A DNA stretch of 64,000 nucleotides from Streptomyces sp. YIM 121038. GTDB taxonomy: Bacteria; Actinomycetota; Actinomycetes; Streptomycetales; Streptomycetaceae. The notes under the pieces were generated by a model. The model was not told the DNA's origin, did no database searches, and saw only the letters and a program-made list of their open reading frames with translations. The position numbers were made by a program, and so were the translations under genes. The stretch is from contig NZ_CP030771.1 of the NCBI RefSeq assembly GCF_006088715.1, forward strand, positions 1,240,001 to 1,304,000, in the 5' to 3' direction. Below, piece by piece: positions 52,960 through 61,560 of this stretch. Position 1 is the stretch's first letter; each line of letters opens with the position of its first letter.

Positions 52960-53664
52960 TCAGGGGCGCCAGTCGAAGGGGAAGTGCTTGCTCGATCCGC
53001 CCCGGTACGCGTGGGAGAAGTCGAAGCCTTCCGCGTGGTCGCTCTCGACCACGCCCCAGGTGGCGATCTGGCCCGGCCCCACCTCGGCGCCCGGCGCGTT
53101 GACGAGCTGGACGCGGCGGTCGGGGTCGGCGGTCGGGCCGGTCAGGGCGACGGCACCGACCGCGACCTTGTCGCCGACGTCGGCCCGCCAGTACGAGAGG
53201 TCCTCGGCCGCGTCGAAGCGGACGGGGGCGTACTGGACGTCGCGCAGTTCGCTGATGAGGGAGCCGAACTCGCCCGGCCAGCCCCCGACGTGCCCGGCGA
53301 AGATCTGCTGGAGCGCGTCCCGCTGGGCCCGGTCGCCCTTGGCGTCTATGTAGAGCATCACCTTCATCGTGGCGTTCGGGTCGCCGACCCACATGTTGCC
53401 GGTGAACTCGCCGAGCGCGACGACGCCGAGGCCGTCCAGGCGCACCTCTCCGAAGTGCCCTTCGTGGATCTGCCAGACGAGCGTGAACAGGCAGTCCCCG
53501 TGGGTCGGGGCCTGCGCGAAGGTGCAGGGGCAGGGCAGGGAGCAGCTGCAGACGTCGAACCACTCGCCCCGCAGGTGCCAGTCGGGCAGCGAACCGTCGC
53601 CACCGGCGCGGACGACGGTGGGCGTGGCGGGCGCGCTCGGCGAAGTCGCGGACGTGGTGCACAT
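52960..53664 (-). CDS. DUF1326 protein with a Cys-rich N-terminal motif
   Basis: 234 residues from ATG 53664 (AGGAGG upstream). After a short Ala/Pro-rich lead it reads GEWFDVCSCSLPCPCTFAQA, four Cys in CxCxxxCxC, which looks like a metal site. DUF1326 blocks follow: LVWQIHEGHFGEVRLDGLGV, MWVGDPNATMKVMLYIDAKG, QQIFAGHVGGWPGEFGSLIS. Biochemical role unknown. Two TACCCCC/GGGGGTA-type palindromes lie in its upstream region. Those resemble CsoR/copper-type operators and fit a metal role; this is inference. Confidence 0.83.
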   Translation of the reverse strand: MCTTSATSPSAPATPTVVRAGGDGSLPDWHLRGEWFDVCSCSLPCPCTFAQAPTHGDCLFTLVWQIHEGHFGEVRLDGLGVVALGEFTGNMWVGDPNATMKVMLYIDAKGDRAQRDALQQIFAGHVGGWPGEFGSLISELRDVQYAPVRFDAAEDLSYWRADVGDKVAVGAVALTGPTADPDRRVQLVNAPGAEVGPGQIATWGVVESDHAEGFDFSHAYRGGSSKHFPFDWRP

Positions 53665-53691
53665 GGTGGGGCCTCCTGAAGGGATGCGACA

Positions 53692-53710
53692 GATACCTGG
53701 TGGGGGTATC
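53692..53710. promoter_or_regulatory. palindrome GATACC...GGTATC upstream of the DUF1326 gene
   Basis: GATACCTGGTGGGGGTATC has complementary ends and a G-run. It lies 28-46 bp upstream of the DUF1326 ATG, within the expected promoter or leader. Similar in style to the second palindrome at 53759. Confidence 0.55.
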
Positions 53711-53758
53711 TGTGGTCGATGGGGAGGACGGTACGGGGCTGGGTTCGCGCCCGTCAAG

Positions 53759-53773
53759 TACCCCCTGGGGGTA
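53759..53773. promoter_or_regulatory. CsoR-like palindrome TACCCCC-T-GGGGGTA
   Basis: A perfect 15-bp palindrome in the 275-bp gap between the divergent DUF1326 and PhoX-like genes. CsoR-family copper regulators bind G/C-tract palindromes of this form ((A/G)TACCCC...GGGGTA(T/C)). No csoR gene is in the window, so control in trans is inferred. Confidence 0.6.
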
Positions 53774-53939
53774 TTAGTAACCCTGGGGCCTGACATCTGA
53801 CACCCGGGGCCCGGCGCCCGGCGCCCGAAGCCCATCGCCCAGTGGCCGAAAACAGTTCATCCCCCGGTGACTTACCGCCCCGGCGCGGCGGCCCTACTGT
53901 CCACGGCGTTCCCGTCCCCCGTGCGACGAAGGAGTCGAC

Positions 53940-55088
53940 ATGGAACGCCGTACCGTGCTGCGCGCTGCCGTCTTGAGCGCCGGAGCAGCAGCATTCTCCG
54001 GTTCGCTGTGGCGGCAGGCCGCCGCGTATCCCGCCCTGCCGGGGCCCAGCCCCTACGGGGCCCTCCAGACGGCCGACGCCAACGGCATCAGGCTCCCCGC
54101 GGGCTTCACCAGCCGGGTCATCGCCCGCTCCTCCCAGCAGGTGTCCGGCACCGGCTACACCTGGCACGGAGCGCCCGACGGCGGCGCCTGCTTCGCCGAC
54201 GGCACGGGCTGGATCTATGTGTCCAACGCCGAGCTCAGCGGCGGCCAGGGCGGCGCGAGCGCGGTGAAGTTCAACAGCTCCGCCCAGATCACCGGCGCCT
54301 ACTCCGTCCTGTCCGGCACGCAGCGCAACTGCGCGGGCGGCGCCACCCCGTGGAACACCTGGCTGTCCTGCGAGGAGACCGACACCGGCTACGTCCACGA
54401 GACCGACCCGTGGGGCGTGAACCCGGCGGTGCAGCGGGCGGCGATGGGCCGCTTCAACCACGAGGCGGCGGCCGCCGACCCGGTCCGCAAGGTGATCTAT
54501 CTGACCGAGGACAAGACCGACGGCCGCTTCTACCGGTTCGTGCCCACCACCTGGGGCAACCTGGCGTCCGGCTCCCTCCAGGTGCTCAAGGAGACCGGCG
54601 GGACGCTGTCCTGGGCCACCGTGCCCGACCCGGACGGCAGTCCCACCGCCACGCGCTACCAGGTGTCCGGCGCCAAGGTCTTCAACGGCGGCGAGGGCTG
54701 CCACTACCGCGCCGACATCTGCTACTTCACCACCAAGGGGGACAACCGCGTCTGGGCCTACCACGCGGCGAACAACACCCTCGCCGTCGTGTACGACGAC
54801 AACGTCGGCGGCGCCCCGCTGACCGGCGTGGACAACGTCACCGCCGCCGCGGTCGGCGACCTCTACGTGGCCGAGGACGGCGGCAACATGGAGATCTGCG
54901 TCATCACGCCCTCCGACGTCGTCGCCCCGTTCCTGCGGATCACCGGCCAGTCCTCGTCCGAGATCACCGGGCCCGCGTTCAACCCCGCGGGCAACCGCCT
55001 GTACTTGTCCTCGCAGCGCGGCACGTCCGGCTCCAGCAGCGGCGGCATCACCTACGAGGTGACCGGCCCCTTCCGCAACAGCCTGTGA
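53940..55088 (+). CDS. PhoX-like (DUF839) secreted protein with a Tat-type signal
   Basis: 382 residues; ATG 53940 with AAGGAG 6-11 nt upstream. The N-terminus has a twin-arginine pattern (MERRTVLRAAVLSAGAAAFS) and AxA-type cleavage (AAAYPALP). DUF839 blocks: LPAGFTSRVIARSSQQVSGT, SCEETDTGYVHETDPWGVNP, MGRFNHEAAAADPVRKVIYL, TEDKTDGRFYRFVPTTWGNL and GCHYRADICYFTTKGDNRVW. PhoX enzymes are Ca/Fe-dependent alkaline phosphatases, and the Glu-Asp-rich segments include likely metal ligands. The protein is shorter than classical PhoX (about 600-700), so substrate is uncertain. It converges on the LuxR gene with a 1-nt gap. Confidence 0.83.
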   Translation: MERRTVLRAAVLSAGAAAFSGSLWRQAAAYPALPGPSPYGALQTADANGIRLPAGFTSRVIARSSQQVSGTGYTWHGAPDGGACFADGTGWIYVSNAELSGGQGGASAVKFNSSAQITGAYSVLSGTQRNCAGGATPWNTWLSCEETDTGYVHETDPWGVNPAVQRAAMGRFNHEAAAADPVRKVIYLTEDKTDGRFYRFVPTTWGNLASGSLQVLKETGGTLSWATVPDPDGSPTATRYQVSGAKVFNGGEGCHYRADICYFTTKGDNRVWAYHAANNTLAVVYDDNVGGAPLTGVDNVTAAAVGDLYVAEDGGNMEICVITPSDVVAPFLRITGQSSSEITGPAFNPAGNRLYLSSQRGTSGSSSGGITYEVTGPFRNSL

Positions 55089-55089
55089 C

Positions 55090-55773
55090 CTAGGCCCCGT
55101 TCGCCGCGCCGTCCGCGCCCGGGCTCACCAGGCCGACCTCGTACGCGAGGACGATGGCCTGCGCCCGGTCGCGCAGCGACAGCTTGGCCAGGATCGCGTT
55201 GACGTGGGTCTTCACCGTGGACCTGCCGATGCCGAGGGCCTGGGCGATCTCCGGGTTGCTCAGGCCCGCGGCCACGGCGCGCAGGACCTCCGTCTCGCGC
55301 GCGGTGAGGGCGTCGAGACGGCCGTCGGGGCGCGGGCGCGCGAGGACCGCGCCGCCCGCGAAGGCGTCGATGAGCCGACGGGTGACGGCCGGGGCGAGCA
55401 GCGCCTCACCGGAGGCGACGGTACGGATGGCGTCGACCAGGTCCTGCGGTTCGCAGTCCTTGAGGAGGAAGCCGGAGGCGCCGCCGCGCAGGGCGGCGAA
55501 CACGTACTCGTCGCGGCGGAACGTGGTGAGGACCAGGACCCGTACCGGCGGGTCGAGGGCGGTCAGCAGGCGCGTGGCCGTGAGGCCGTCCGTGCCCGGC
55601 ATCCTGATGTCCATCAGGGCCACGTCGGGGCGGTGGGCGCGGGCCAGTTCGACGGCCTCCGCGCCGTCGGCGGCCTGGCCCACCACGGTCAGATCCGGCT
55701 CGGCGTCGATGACGGCGGCGAAGCCCGCGCGCACCACCGCCTGGTCGTCCACGACGACCACCCGCACCGCCAT
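55090..55773 (-). CDS. NarL/LuxR-type response regulator (orphan)
   Basis: 227 residues. The receiver domain has VVVDDQAVVRAGFAAVID, the phosphoacceptor Asp in RPDVALMDIRMPGTDGLTAT, and FLLKD (Lys). The LuxR HTH reads LDALTARETEVLRAVAAGLS, NPEIAQALGIGRSTVKTHVN. No histidine kinase gene is adjacent; the nearest (59528) has its own regulator. It probably partners with a kinase elsewhere. Confidence 0.9.
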   Translation of the reverse strand: MAVRVVVVDDQAVVRAGFAAVIDAEPDLTVVGQAADGAEAVELARAHRPDVALMDIRMPGTDGLTATRLLTALDPPVRVLVLTTFRRDEYVFAALRGGASGFLLKDCEPQDLVDAIRTVASGEALLAPAVTRRLIDAFAGGAVLARPRPDGRLDALTARETEVLRAVAAGLSNPEIAQALGIGRSTVKTHVNAILAKLSLRDRAQAIVLAYEVGLVSPGADGAANGA

Positions 55774-55888
55774 GGCCCGCCCTCCCCGACGTGTTCCCGC
55801 CCCGCTCGCGTCCGTATGGCAGGAAGCGTACGTGCGCCGGGGCGGAGGCGGCCGCCCCGCCGCCGCTCGCGCGGGGCCCCGCGCCCGG

Positions 55889-56989
55889 TCAGCCCTCGGC
55901 CGCCGCCTCGATGAGGCAGAAGGCGTTGCCCTCGCCGAGCCCGGTCACCGAGGTCAGGGTGAGCCCCGCCCGGTCGCAGAGCTCGGCGAACTCCTCGCGG
56001 GTGCGTTCCCTTCCGCCCACGTTCAGCAGCATGTTGAGGTCGGTCAGATAGAGGGCGGCGCTCTCGGGGGCGACCGCGGCGGGCAGCAGGTGTTCCACGA
56101 TCAGCACGCGCCCGCCGGGCGGAAGCACCGCGCGGCAGTGGCCGAGGACGGTGACGGCCTGGTCGTCGTTCCAGTCGTGCAGGATGCTCTTGAGCAGATA
56201 GAGGTCGGCGCCCTCGGGGACCGACCGGAAGAAGTCACCCACCACCAGGGAACAGCGGTCCTCGACGCCGTGCCGCCGCAGCGTCAAGGGCGCCTGCGCC
56301 AGGCCCTCCTCGGTGTCGCAGAGGATGCCGGAGAGCGCCGGGTGCTCGCGCAGCACCGGGGACAGCAGGGTGCCGTCGCCGCCTCCGATGTCGGCGACCG
56401 TGGTGAAGCGGCCGAAGTCGTAGGCGTGCGGGAGCTGGGCCGCGGTGAGCGAAGTGGACTGGCTCATCGCCGTGTTGAACAGCGCGGACAGCTCCGGGTG
56501 CTCCTTGAGGTAGGGGAAGAAGTCCCTGCCGAAGACCGAGGCGAAGGTGGTCTCGCCGGTCCGCACGCCCTCGTCCAGGTGCTCCCAGGCGCGCAGCATC
56601 GCCGGTTCGGCGAACATGCCGACGAGCGCCGCGAGCGAGTCGGGCCGCGCCGGATCGAGGAGGGCTCCCGCGGAGGTCACCGCGTAGGACTCCGGGGCGC
56701 GCTCCTGGAGGATGCCGAGGCCCGCGAGGGCGCGCAGCAGCCGGGCGGTGGCCTGCGGCTGCGTCCCGGCCTCCGCGGCCACTTCGGCGGCGTGCCGCTC
56801 CTTGGCGCCGATGATCTCGACCACGCGCAGCCGGACGGCCGCGCGCAGGGTCTGGGCCGCCAGGCTGCCCAGGAGGAGTTCGACCACGCGCCCGCGGTCC
56901 TCGGCACTCGCCGCCGGGGTCTCGCCGTTCGTGTCCACCGGCGTCCCGCCGTTCGTTTCCGCCGGGGTCCCACCGTTCGTGTCCGCCAC
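55889..56989 (-). CDS. O-methyltransferase (family 2, SAM-dependent)
   Basis: 366 residues from GTG 56989, chosen because GGGGAG lies 6 nt upstream; a GTG at 56995 is too close to that site. It starts with three imperfect TNGGTPAE-type repeats. A dimerisation helix region follows (LRAAVRLRVVEIIGAKERHA). The SAM domain has VADIGGGDGTLLSPVLREHP (motif I), DLYLLKSILHDWNDDQAVTV (His-Asp catalytic region) and GGRVLIVEHLLPAAVAP. Such enzymes methylate hydroxyl groups of secondary metabolites. A candidate iron box overlaps its promoter, so iron-linked expression is possible. Substrate unknown. Confidence 0.87.
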   Translation of the reverse strand: MADTNGGTPAETNGGTPVDTNGETPAASAEDRGRVVELLLGSLAAQTLRAAVRLRVVEIIGAKERHAAEVAAEAGTQPQATARLLRALAGLGILQERAPESYAVTSAGALLDPARPDSLAALVGMFAEPAMLRAWEHLDEGVRTGETTFASVFGRDFFPYLKEHPELSALFNTAMSQSTSLTAAQLPHAYDFGRFTTVADIGGGDGTLLSPVLREHPALSGILCDTEEGLAQAPLTLRRHGVEDRCSLVVGDFFRSVPEGADLYLLKSILHDWNDDQAVTVLGHCRAVLPPGGRVLIVEHLLPAAVAPESAALYLTDLNMLLNVGGRERTREEFAELCDRAGLTLTSVTGLGEGNAFCLIEAAAEG

Positions 56990-57046
56990 CGTCACTCCCC
57001 TTCCGGTCGGGTCGCGCGTGCCTCGCCGCACGGACGACCATGCAAC

Positions 57047-57065
57047 TTAGGTAACCCTAACCTGG
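57047..57065. promoter_or_regulatory. candidate DmdR/IdeR iron box
   Basis: TTAGGTAACCCTAACCTGG is similar to the actinobacterial iron-box consensus TTAGGTTAGGCTAACCTAA (14 of 19 by my count). It lies about 58 bp upstream of the methyltransferase start, in the 163-bp gap to the STAS-GAF gene. Confidence 0.55.
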
Positions 57066-57152
57066 AGGGCGGGGGCGGGCATCGCGTTCCGGCCAACCGG
57101 GCACCGCCGCCCGGCCGTTGCCGTGCCCCGCGACCGCCCGGGCGCCGCCCTG

Positions 57153-57980
57153 TCAGATCAGACAGGAGGCGCGGGCCAGCCCCTCCAGGGCCCGGCGCCG
57201 ACCGTCCCGCCACGCCAGGGCCCCCGGGAAGTGGACGGACACGACCCCGATCAGCGCACCGGCACGGGCATGGATCGGCACCGACGCGACCGCGCCGACG
57301 TCGGCGTCCCGCAGCACGTCGAGGGCCGGAGTGCCGAGGAAGACCGGGGAGTTCACCACGTCCGCGACGAAGACCGGCTCGTGGTCCCGGGCGGCCACGC
57401 CGCACGCGGTCTCGCGGTCGTCGACCGTCTCGAAGAAGCTCAGGAACGGCTGCTGGAACCCGTGGTGCGCGACGATGCGCAGCGCTCCGACCGCGGGGTC
57501 GAGGAGCTGGGCGTTGCCCATCGGAGCGCCGGTGATCCGCAGGGCCACCGAGAGCGCCTCCGCGAGGAGCGAGCGGCGCCGCCGGTACTCGTGGGGCGCC
57601 AGCGGTGCCGTGCGCGCGTCGTGCACGAGCCGCGCCCCGTCCGCGCCCCCGCACATCTCCAGCGGGCGCAGCACCGCGCTGTGGGCCCGCGTGACGGTCA
57701 GACCCCCGCCCTCGGCGGCGGCCTGGTGGTGGGCGTCCAGGAGGAGGTCGACACCGGCGGCGCCGCAGAACGTGACCCGGCTCAGGTCGAGCGCGACCTG
57801 GTCGCGCTCCTCGCGCGCGCGGTCCAGGGTGCGGGCGAGCACCGTGGCCGAGGAGACGTCCAGCTCGCCGGCCACGCGGATGACGACACGGCCGTCGGCG
57901 CGGGCGACCGCGAGCCGCAGGCCGTCCGACGCCCGGGACCACTCCACGGCCTCACCCCACTCCCCGGTCGCCGACCTCAT
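57153..57980 (-). CDS. STAS-GAF domain regulator
   Basis: 275 residues from ATG 57980; ATG 57995 adds five. The STAS domain (about 20-115) reads GRVVIRVAGELDVSSATVLA, QVALDLSRVTFCGAAGVDLL; the usual phosphorylatable Ser/Thr in DSSG is replaced by CGAAG-like residues. A GAF-like domain follows (SVALRITGAPMGNAQLLDPA, GALRIVAHHGFQQPFLSFFE, ASVPIHARAGALIGVVSVHF). STAS proteins are anti-sigma-factor antagonists. Absence of the phospho-site Ser would make it constitutive or differently controlled (inference). Upstream are 15-bp tandem repeats. Confidence 0.82.
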   Translation of the reverse strand: MRSATGEWGEAVEWSRASDGLRLAVARADGRVVIRVAGELDVSSATVLARTLDRAREERDQVALDLSRVTFCGAAGVDLLLDAHHQAAAEGGGLTVTRAHSAVLRPLEMCGGADGARLVHDARTAPLAPHEYRRRRSLLAEALSVALRITGAPMGNAQLLDPAVGALRIVAHHGFQQPFLSFFETVDDRETACGVAARDHEPVFVADVVNSPVFLGTPALDVLRDADVGAVASVPIHARAGALIGVVSVHFPGALAWRDGRRRALEGLARASCLI

Positions 57981-58000
57981 GAGCCGTCCACCCATGAGCC

Positions 58001-58045
58001 GTTCACGCTGGAACCGTTCACGCTGGAACCATCCACGCTAGGACC
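58001..58045. repeat. three 15-bp tandem repeats upstream of the STAS-GAF gene
   Basis: GTTCACGCTGGAACC twice (58001-58015, 58016-58030), then ATCCACGCTAGGACC (58031-58045). They sit directly upstream of the start codon and may affect its leader. Confidence 0.7.
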
Positions 58046-58179
58046 GGGAGCCCGCGCGCCTCCCGCCCTCCACCGACCCTTGCCCGAACCATCATCGATA
58101 CGGACAAGACCGGTCGGCCGGGCACGCGTTCGCGACCGGAGCGGACCGTTTCCGACAGCCCCCGAGGGGGGAAGCCGGG

Positions 58180-58731
58180 CTACACGCCGCGGGCGCGCCA
58201 CTCCGGGGCGAGGACGGACCACTGCTGGGCGTCGTACCGCACGCCTTCGTACGGCCACGACGCGCGGCGCACGCCCTCCAGCGTCATGCCGAGGCGCTTG
58301 GCCACCGCGGCGCTGCGCTCGTTGTCCGCACGGCAGACCCACTCCGCGCGGTGCATGCCCCGGACGGTGAACGCCCAGTCGAGCAGGGTCTCGCAGGCCC
58401 GGGTGATCAGGCCGTGCCCCTCGGCCGCGGGCTCCAGCCAGCAGCCGACCTCGCACGTACCCGAGGCGGCGTCGAAGCTCACGAACATCACGCCGCCGAC
58501 CAGCGCGCCCTCGCGCCGGATGCCGTACAGCCGGGCCCCGTCCGCGGCCTGCCGCTCGGCGTACCGGCCGAGCGTGGCCCGGGCGGCGTCGAGGCCGTCG
58601 GTGACGAAGGCCGCCCCGACCCACGGCCGGATGTGCTCGCGGGCCCGGTCCAGATGGGCGGCGAACTCCTCGGCGTGCCACGGCTCGAGCGGGCTCAGGT
58701 GGGCATCGTCCCGCAGCGGGAGGGCGAACAT
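58180..58731 (-). CDS. GNAT-family (RimJ/RimL-like) N-acetyltransferase
   Basis: 183 residues from ATG 58731 (GAGGTC upstream). The GNAT core is recognisable: LYGIRREGALVGGVMFVSFD, CEVGCWLEPAAEGHGLITRA (acetyl-CoA loop Q/RxxGxG-like AEGHG) and HRAEWVCRADNERSAAVAKR, LGMTLEGVRRASW. This is the ribosomal-protein/aminoglycoside-type RimL pattern. Substrate unknown. It is divergent from a TetR gene with a 50-bp gap that holds a small palindrome. Confidence 0.87.
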   Translation of the reverse strand: MFALPLRDDAHLSPLEPWHAEEFAAHLDRAREHIRPWVGAAFVTDGLDAARATLGRYAERQAADGARLYGIRREGALVGGVMFVSFDAASGTCEVGCWLEPAAEGHGLITRACETLLDWAFTVRGMHRAEWVCRADNERSAAVAKRLGMTLEGVRRASWPYEGVRYDAQQWSVLAPEWRARGV

Positions 58732-58750
58732 GGAGACCTCACATTCACAC

Positions 58751-58760
58751 AACAAGTGTT
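58751..58760. promoter_or_regulatory. small palindrome in the GNAT/TetR gap
   Basis: AACA-AG-TGTT, a 4+2+4 inverted repeat, in the middle of the 50-bp gap between the GNAT and TetR genes. A likely part of a TetR operator, but short. Confidence 0.4.
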
Positions 58761-58781
58761 ATGACTATGTACGGTAGCAGC

Positions 58782-59372
58782 ATGCCACGCACCAAGGGAG
58801 ATCACGAAGCCCGCCGCCGCGACGTGTCCGAGGCCGTCTGGCGGGTCCTCGCCGCGCACGGCTTCGGCGGCCTGACCCTGCGCGCCGTCGCCGCCGAGCT
58901 CGGCGCGACCACCGGCCTGCTCACCCACTACTTCCCGGCCAAGCGCGACCTGGTCGCGCACGCCCTGGACCTGCTCGACCGGCGCACCGCGACCCGTCCC
59001 CGGCGCGCCGGGGGAACGGGCCTGCCGGCCGTGCGCGCCGCGCTGCTCGACGTGCTGCCGCTGACCGCGGAGGCCACCGACAGCAACCGCATCTGGGTCT
59101 CCTCCTGGGACACCGCGCTCGCCGACCCCGGCCTGAGCGAGGAGTACGCCCGCAAGTACGCGCGCAGCCGCGACAAGCTGCGCGACCTGGTCGCCACGGC
59201 ACAGGAGCTGGGCGAGCTGCCCGCCGGGGACCCCGCGCGCATCGCCGCCGCCGCGCAGTCCTTCGTGCTCGGCCTGGTGGTGCAGGCCCTCTTCGCCCCG
59301 GCGGCGTTCTCGCCGCAGCACCAGGTCGAGCTCCTGGACGACTACCTCGCCGGGCTCACGGCGACCTCCTGA
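58782..59372 (+). CDS. TetR-family transcriptional regulator
   Basis: 196 residues from ATG 58782; ATG 58761 is possible but overlaps the operator-like sequence. HTH: DVSEAVWRVLAAHGFGGLTL, RAVAAELGATTGLLTHYFPA, KRDLVAHALDLLDR. The C-terminal part FVLGLVVQALFAPAAFSPQH fits the BetI-like C-terminal fold. Divergent from the GNAT gene, which it probably controls. Confidence 0.85.
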   Translation: MPRTKGDHEARRRDVSEAVWRVLAAHGFGGLTLRAVAAELGATTGLLTHYFPAKRDLVAHALDLLDRRTATRPRRAGGTGLPAVRAALLDVLPLTAEATDSNRIWVSSWDTALADPGLSEEYARKYARSRDKLRDLVATAQELGELPAGDPARIAAAAQSFVLGLVVQALFAPAAFSPQHQVELLDDYLAGLTATS

Positions 59373-59527
59373 CACCCCCCGGCGCGCTCCCTCCGGAGAG
59401 CTACGGACGATCTCACCCCAGGGCGGGACGCCGCCCCCGGCCCCGGCCCCCTAGCCTCACTTCCGGGTACGCCGACAGCCGTGCTCACGCCCTCCCTCTC
59501 GCACGGTGACCACCGAGGACGCCCGGC

Positions 59528-60826
59528 ATGACCAGCCACCACCCCCCGCCCACGAGCCCCGCCCCGGCCCGGGTCGAGGCCGCGCTCCGCGACCTGCGCG
59601 CCGACCTGACGACCACCCGGGCCATGCCGCTGCCGCCCTGGTCCTGGCCGCGCGGCCTGCGGTGGCTGCGCCGGCTCCCGCACGCCTTGGTCGTCCTCGC
59701 GGCCGCGGCGGTGGCGGCGACCGGCGCGGACCTGCCCGCACGGCTCCTGGCCGTCGGGCACGCGGCCTGCTGGCCGGTGGCGCTGCGCCGCCCCGTGCCC
59801 GCCTGGTGGCTGTCGAGCGCGTTCTTCGTCGCCATCCCCCTCGCTCATCCGCCCACGCCCGCCAACGAGCTGTGGACCTGGACCGTGCAGGCGGGCGTGC
59901 TCCTCCTGCTCGCGCTGCGCGTGCCCCCCGCGTCGGCGGCCGCGGCGGCGGTCCTCAGCGCCGCGGCCGGAGTGGTCCTGAAAGCGGCCGGGGGCGCCGT
60001 CGGCTCCTGGGACCTGGTGTTCTTCGGCCTCGTCCTGTTCGCCCTCGCGGTGTTGGTCGGCGGGGTGGCCCGGGGGCGCAGGGAGGACCGCGCCCGGCTC
60101 GCCGCGCAGATCGCCGCCACCGCGCAGGAGCGTGCCGTGCGCACCGTCCTGGAGGAGCGCACCCGGATCGCCCGCGAGCTGCACGACGTCGTCGCCCATC
60201 ACATGTCGCTCATCTCCCTCCAGGCCGACGCGGCGCCCTACCGCGTCCCCGACCCGCCGCCGGAGCTCGCCGCCGCGTTCGCCTCGATCCGCGCCAACGC
60301 CCTGGAGGGCCTCGCCGAACTGCGGCAGCTGCTGGGTCTGCTGCGCGCCGACGCCCCCGGCGCGAGCACGGCCGCCACCGCCCCGCAGCCCTCGCTCGCC
60401 GCGCTCGACACCCTGCTGGCGCACGTGCGCGCGGCGGGGCTTCCCGTGGCCGTGCGCGTCGACGGCGACCGCAGGCCGCTGCCGCCGGGGGTGGAGCTGT
60501 CGGCGTACCGCATCATCCAGGAGGCGCTGAGCAACACCCTGCGGCACGCCCCCGGCGCCGAGGCGGCCGTCGAACTCTCCTACGCGCCCACCGCGTTGCG
60601 GCTGTGCGTCACCAACGGGCCCGCCGCCGTGGCCGCCGCCCCCGCGCCGGGCGGCGGCCACGGCCTCACCGGGATGCGCGAGCGTGCTGCCATGCTGGAG
60701 GGCGACCTCGCCGCGGGCCCGCTGCCGGGCGGGGGCTGGGAGGTCACCGCCGTCCTCCCGGCGCGCCGCACCCCGCGCGGCCTTCCCGGCCAGGACCCCA
60801 CCACGGACAAGGACTCCCCCGCATGA
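59528..60826 (+). CDS. sensor histidine kinase (HisKA_3/NarL-type)
   Basis: 432 residues. The N-terminal membrane part has several hydrophobic helices (ALVVLAAAAVAATGADLPAR, LWTWTVQAGVLLLLALRVPP, LVFFGLVLFALAVLVGGVAR). The dimerisation/phosphoacceptor helix is EERTRIARELHDVVAHHMSL (His in ELHDVVAHH). The ATPase domain shows EALSNTLRHAPGAEAAVELS (N box) and GGHGLTGMRERAAMLEGDLA (G box). Its TGA overlaps the regulator's ATG, so the two are coupled. Confidence 0.91.
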   Translation: MTSHHPPPTSPAPARVEAALRDLRADLTTTRAMPLPPWSWPRGLRWLRRLPHALVVLAAAAVAATGADLPARLLAVGHAACWPVALRRPVPAWWLSSAFFVAIPLAHPPTPANELWTWTVQAGVLLLLALRVPPASAAAAAVLSAAAGVVLKAAGGAVGSWDLVFFGLVLFALAVLVGGVARGRREDRARLAAQIAATAQERAVRTVLEERTRIARELHDVVAHHMSLISLQADAAPYRVPDPPPELAAAFASIRANALEGLAELRQLLGLLRADAPGASTAATAPQPSLAALDTLLAHVRAAGLPVAVRVDGDRRPLPPGVELSAYRIIQEALSNTLRHAPGAEAAVELSYAPTALRLCVTNGPAAVAAAPAPGGGHGLTGMRERAAMLEGDLAAGPLPGGGWEVTAVLPARRTPRGLPGQDPTTDKDSPA

Positions 60827-61494
60827 CGATCCGCGTGCTGATCGCCGACGACCAGGCCATGGTGCGCGAGGCCCTCTCCGTCCTGCTCGGCGCCCAACCC
60901 GACCTCGACGTCGTCGCCACGGCCGAGGACGGCGCCGCGGCCGTGGCCCGCGCCACCGCGCTGCGGCCCGACGTCGTCGTCATGGACATCCGCATGCCCG
61001 GCCTCGACGGCATCGAGGCGACCCGCCGGATCACCGCGGACCCCGCGTCCCCGACGAAGGTCCTGGCCCTGACCACCTTCAACCTCGACGAGTACGTGTA
61101 CGAGGCGCTGCGCGCCGGGGCGAGCGGCTTCCTGCTCAAGGAGGCCTCCGGCAGCCGGCTCGCCGACGGGATCAGGGTGGTGGCGCGGGGCGACGCGCTG
61201 CTCTCCCCGGAGCTCACCAAGCGGCTCATCACCGAGTTCGCCCGCATCGGCCCGGTGGCGAAGCGGCCCACCGGCGTGGTCGTCGACCGGCTCACCGCGC
61301 GCGAGACCGAGGTCCTCGTCCAGGTCGCCCAGGGCCTGTCCAACGCGGAGATCGCCACGGCCCTCACCGTCGCCGAGGAGACCGTCAAGACGCACGTCGG
61401 CCGGATCCTGCACAAGCTGGCCCTGCGCGACCGCACCCAGGCCGCCGTCTTCGCCTACGAGTCGGGCCTCGTCACTCCGGGCGCCACCGCCTGA
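60823..61494 (+). CDS. NarL/LuxR-type response regulator
   Basis: 223 residues; ATGA overlap with the kinase. The receiver domain has LIADDQAMVREALSVLLGAQ and the Asp in RPDVVVMDIRMPGLDGIEAT; FLLKEASGSR follows. HTH: VDRLTARETEVLVQVAQGLS, NAEIATALTVAEETVKTHVG. It forms a complete two-component system with the kinase; stimulus and targets are unknown. Confidence 0.93.
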   Translation: MTIRVLIADDQAMVREALSVLLGAQPDLDVVATAEDGAAAVARATALRPDVVVMDIRMPGLDGIEATRRITADPASPTKVLALTTFNLDEYVYEALRAGASGFLLKEASGSRLADGIRVVARGDALLSPELTKRLITEFARIGPVAKRPTGVVVDRLTARETEVLVQVAQGLSNAEIATALTVAEETVKTHVGRILHKLALRDRTQAAVFAYESGLVTPGATA

Positions 61495-61522
61495 CGCCGG
61501 GCCGCCCGCACGCACAAAGCAC

Positions 61523-61551
61523 TTGCTTCAAGTGCACTCGAACGCTTTAGC
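61523..61551 (+). promoter_or_regulatory. MerR-type promoter/operator
   Basis: A near-perfect palindrome TTCAAGTGCACTCGAA (61527-61542) lies between a TTGCTT -35-like box (61523-61528) and a TTTAGC -10-like box (61546-61551), just upstream of the MerR gene. The MerR-style placement inside the spacer suggests self-regulation. Confidence 0.68.
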
Positions 61552-61560
61552 GTGATCGGC

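Noticed and set aside
55154..57535. 793-codon + strand frame
   Set aside because: Runs antisense across the LuxR, methyltransferase and STAS-GAF genes, all of which have clear domains.
59506..61494. 662-codon + frame spanning the kinase and regulator
   Set aside because: Out of frame with the kinase in its first part; it only becomes real where it coincides with the response regulator.
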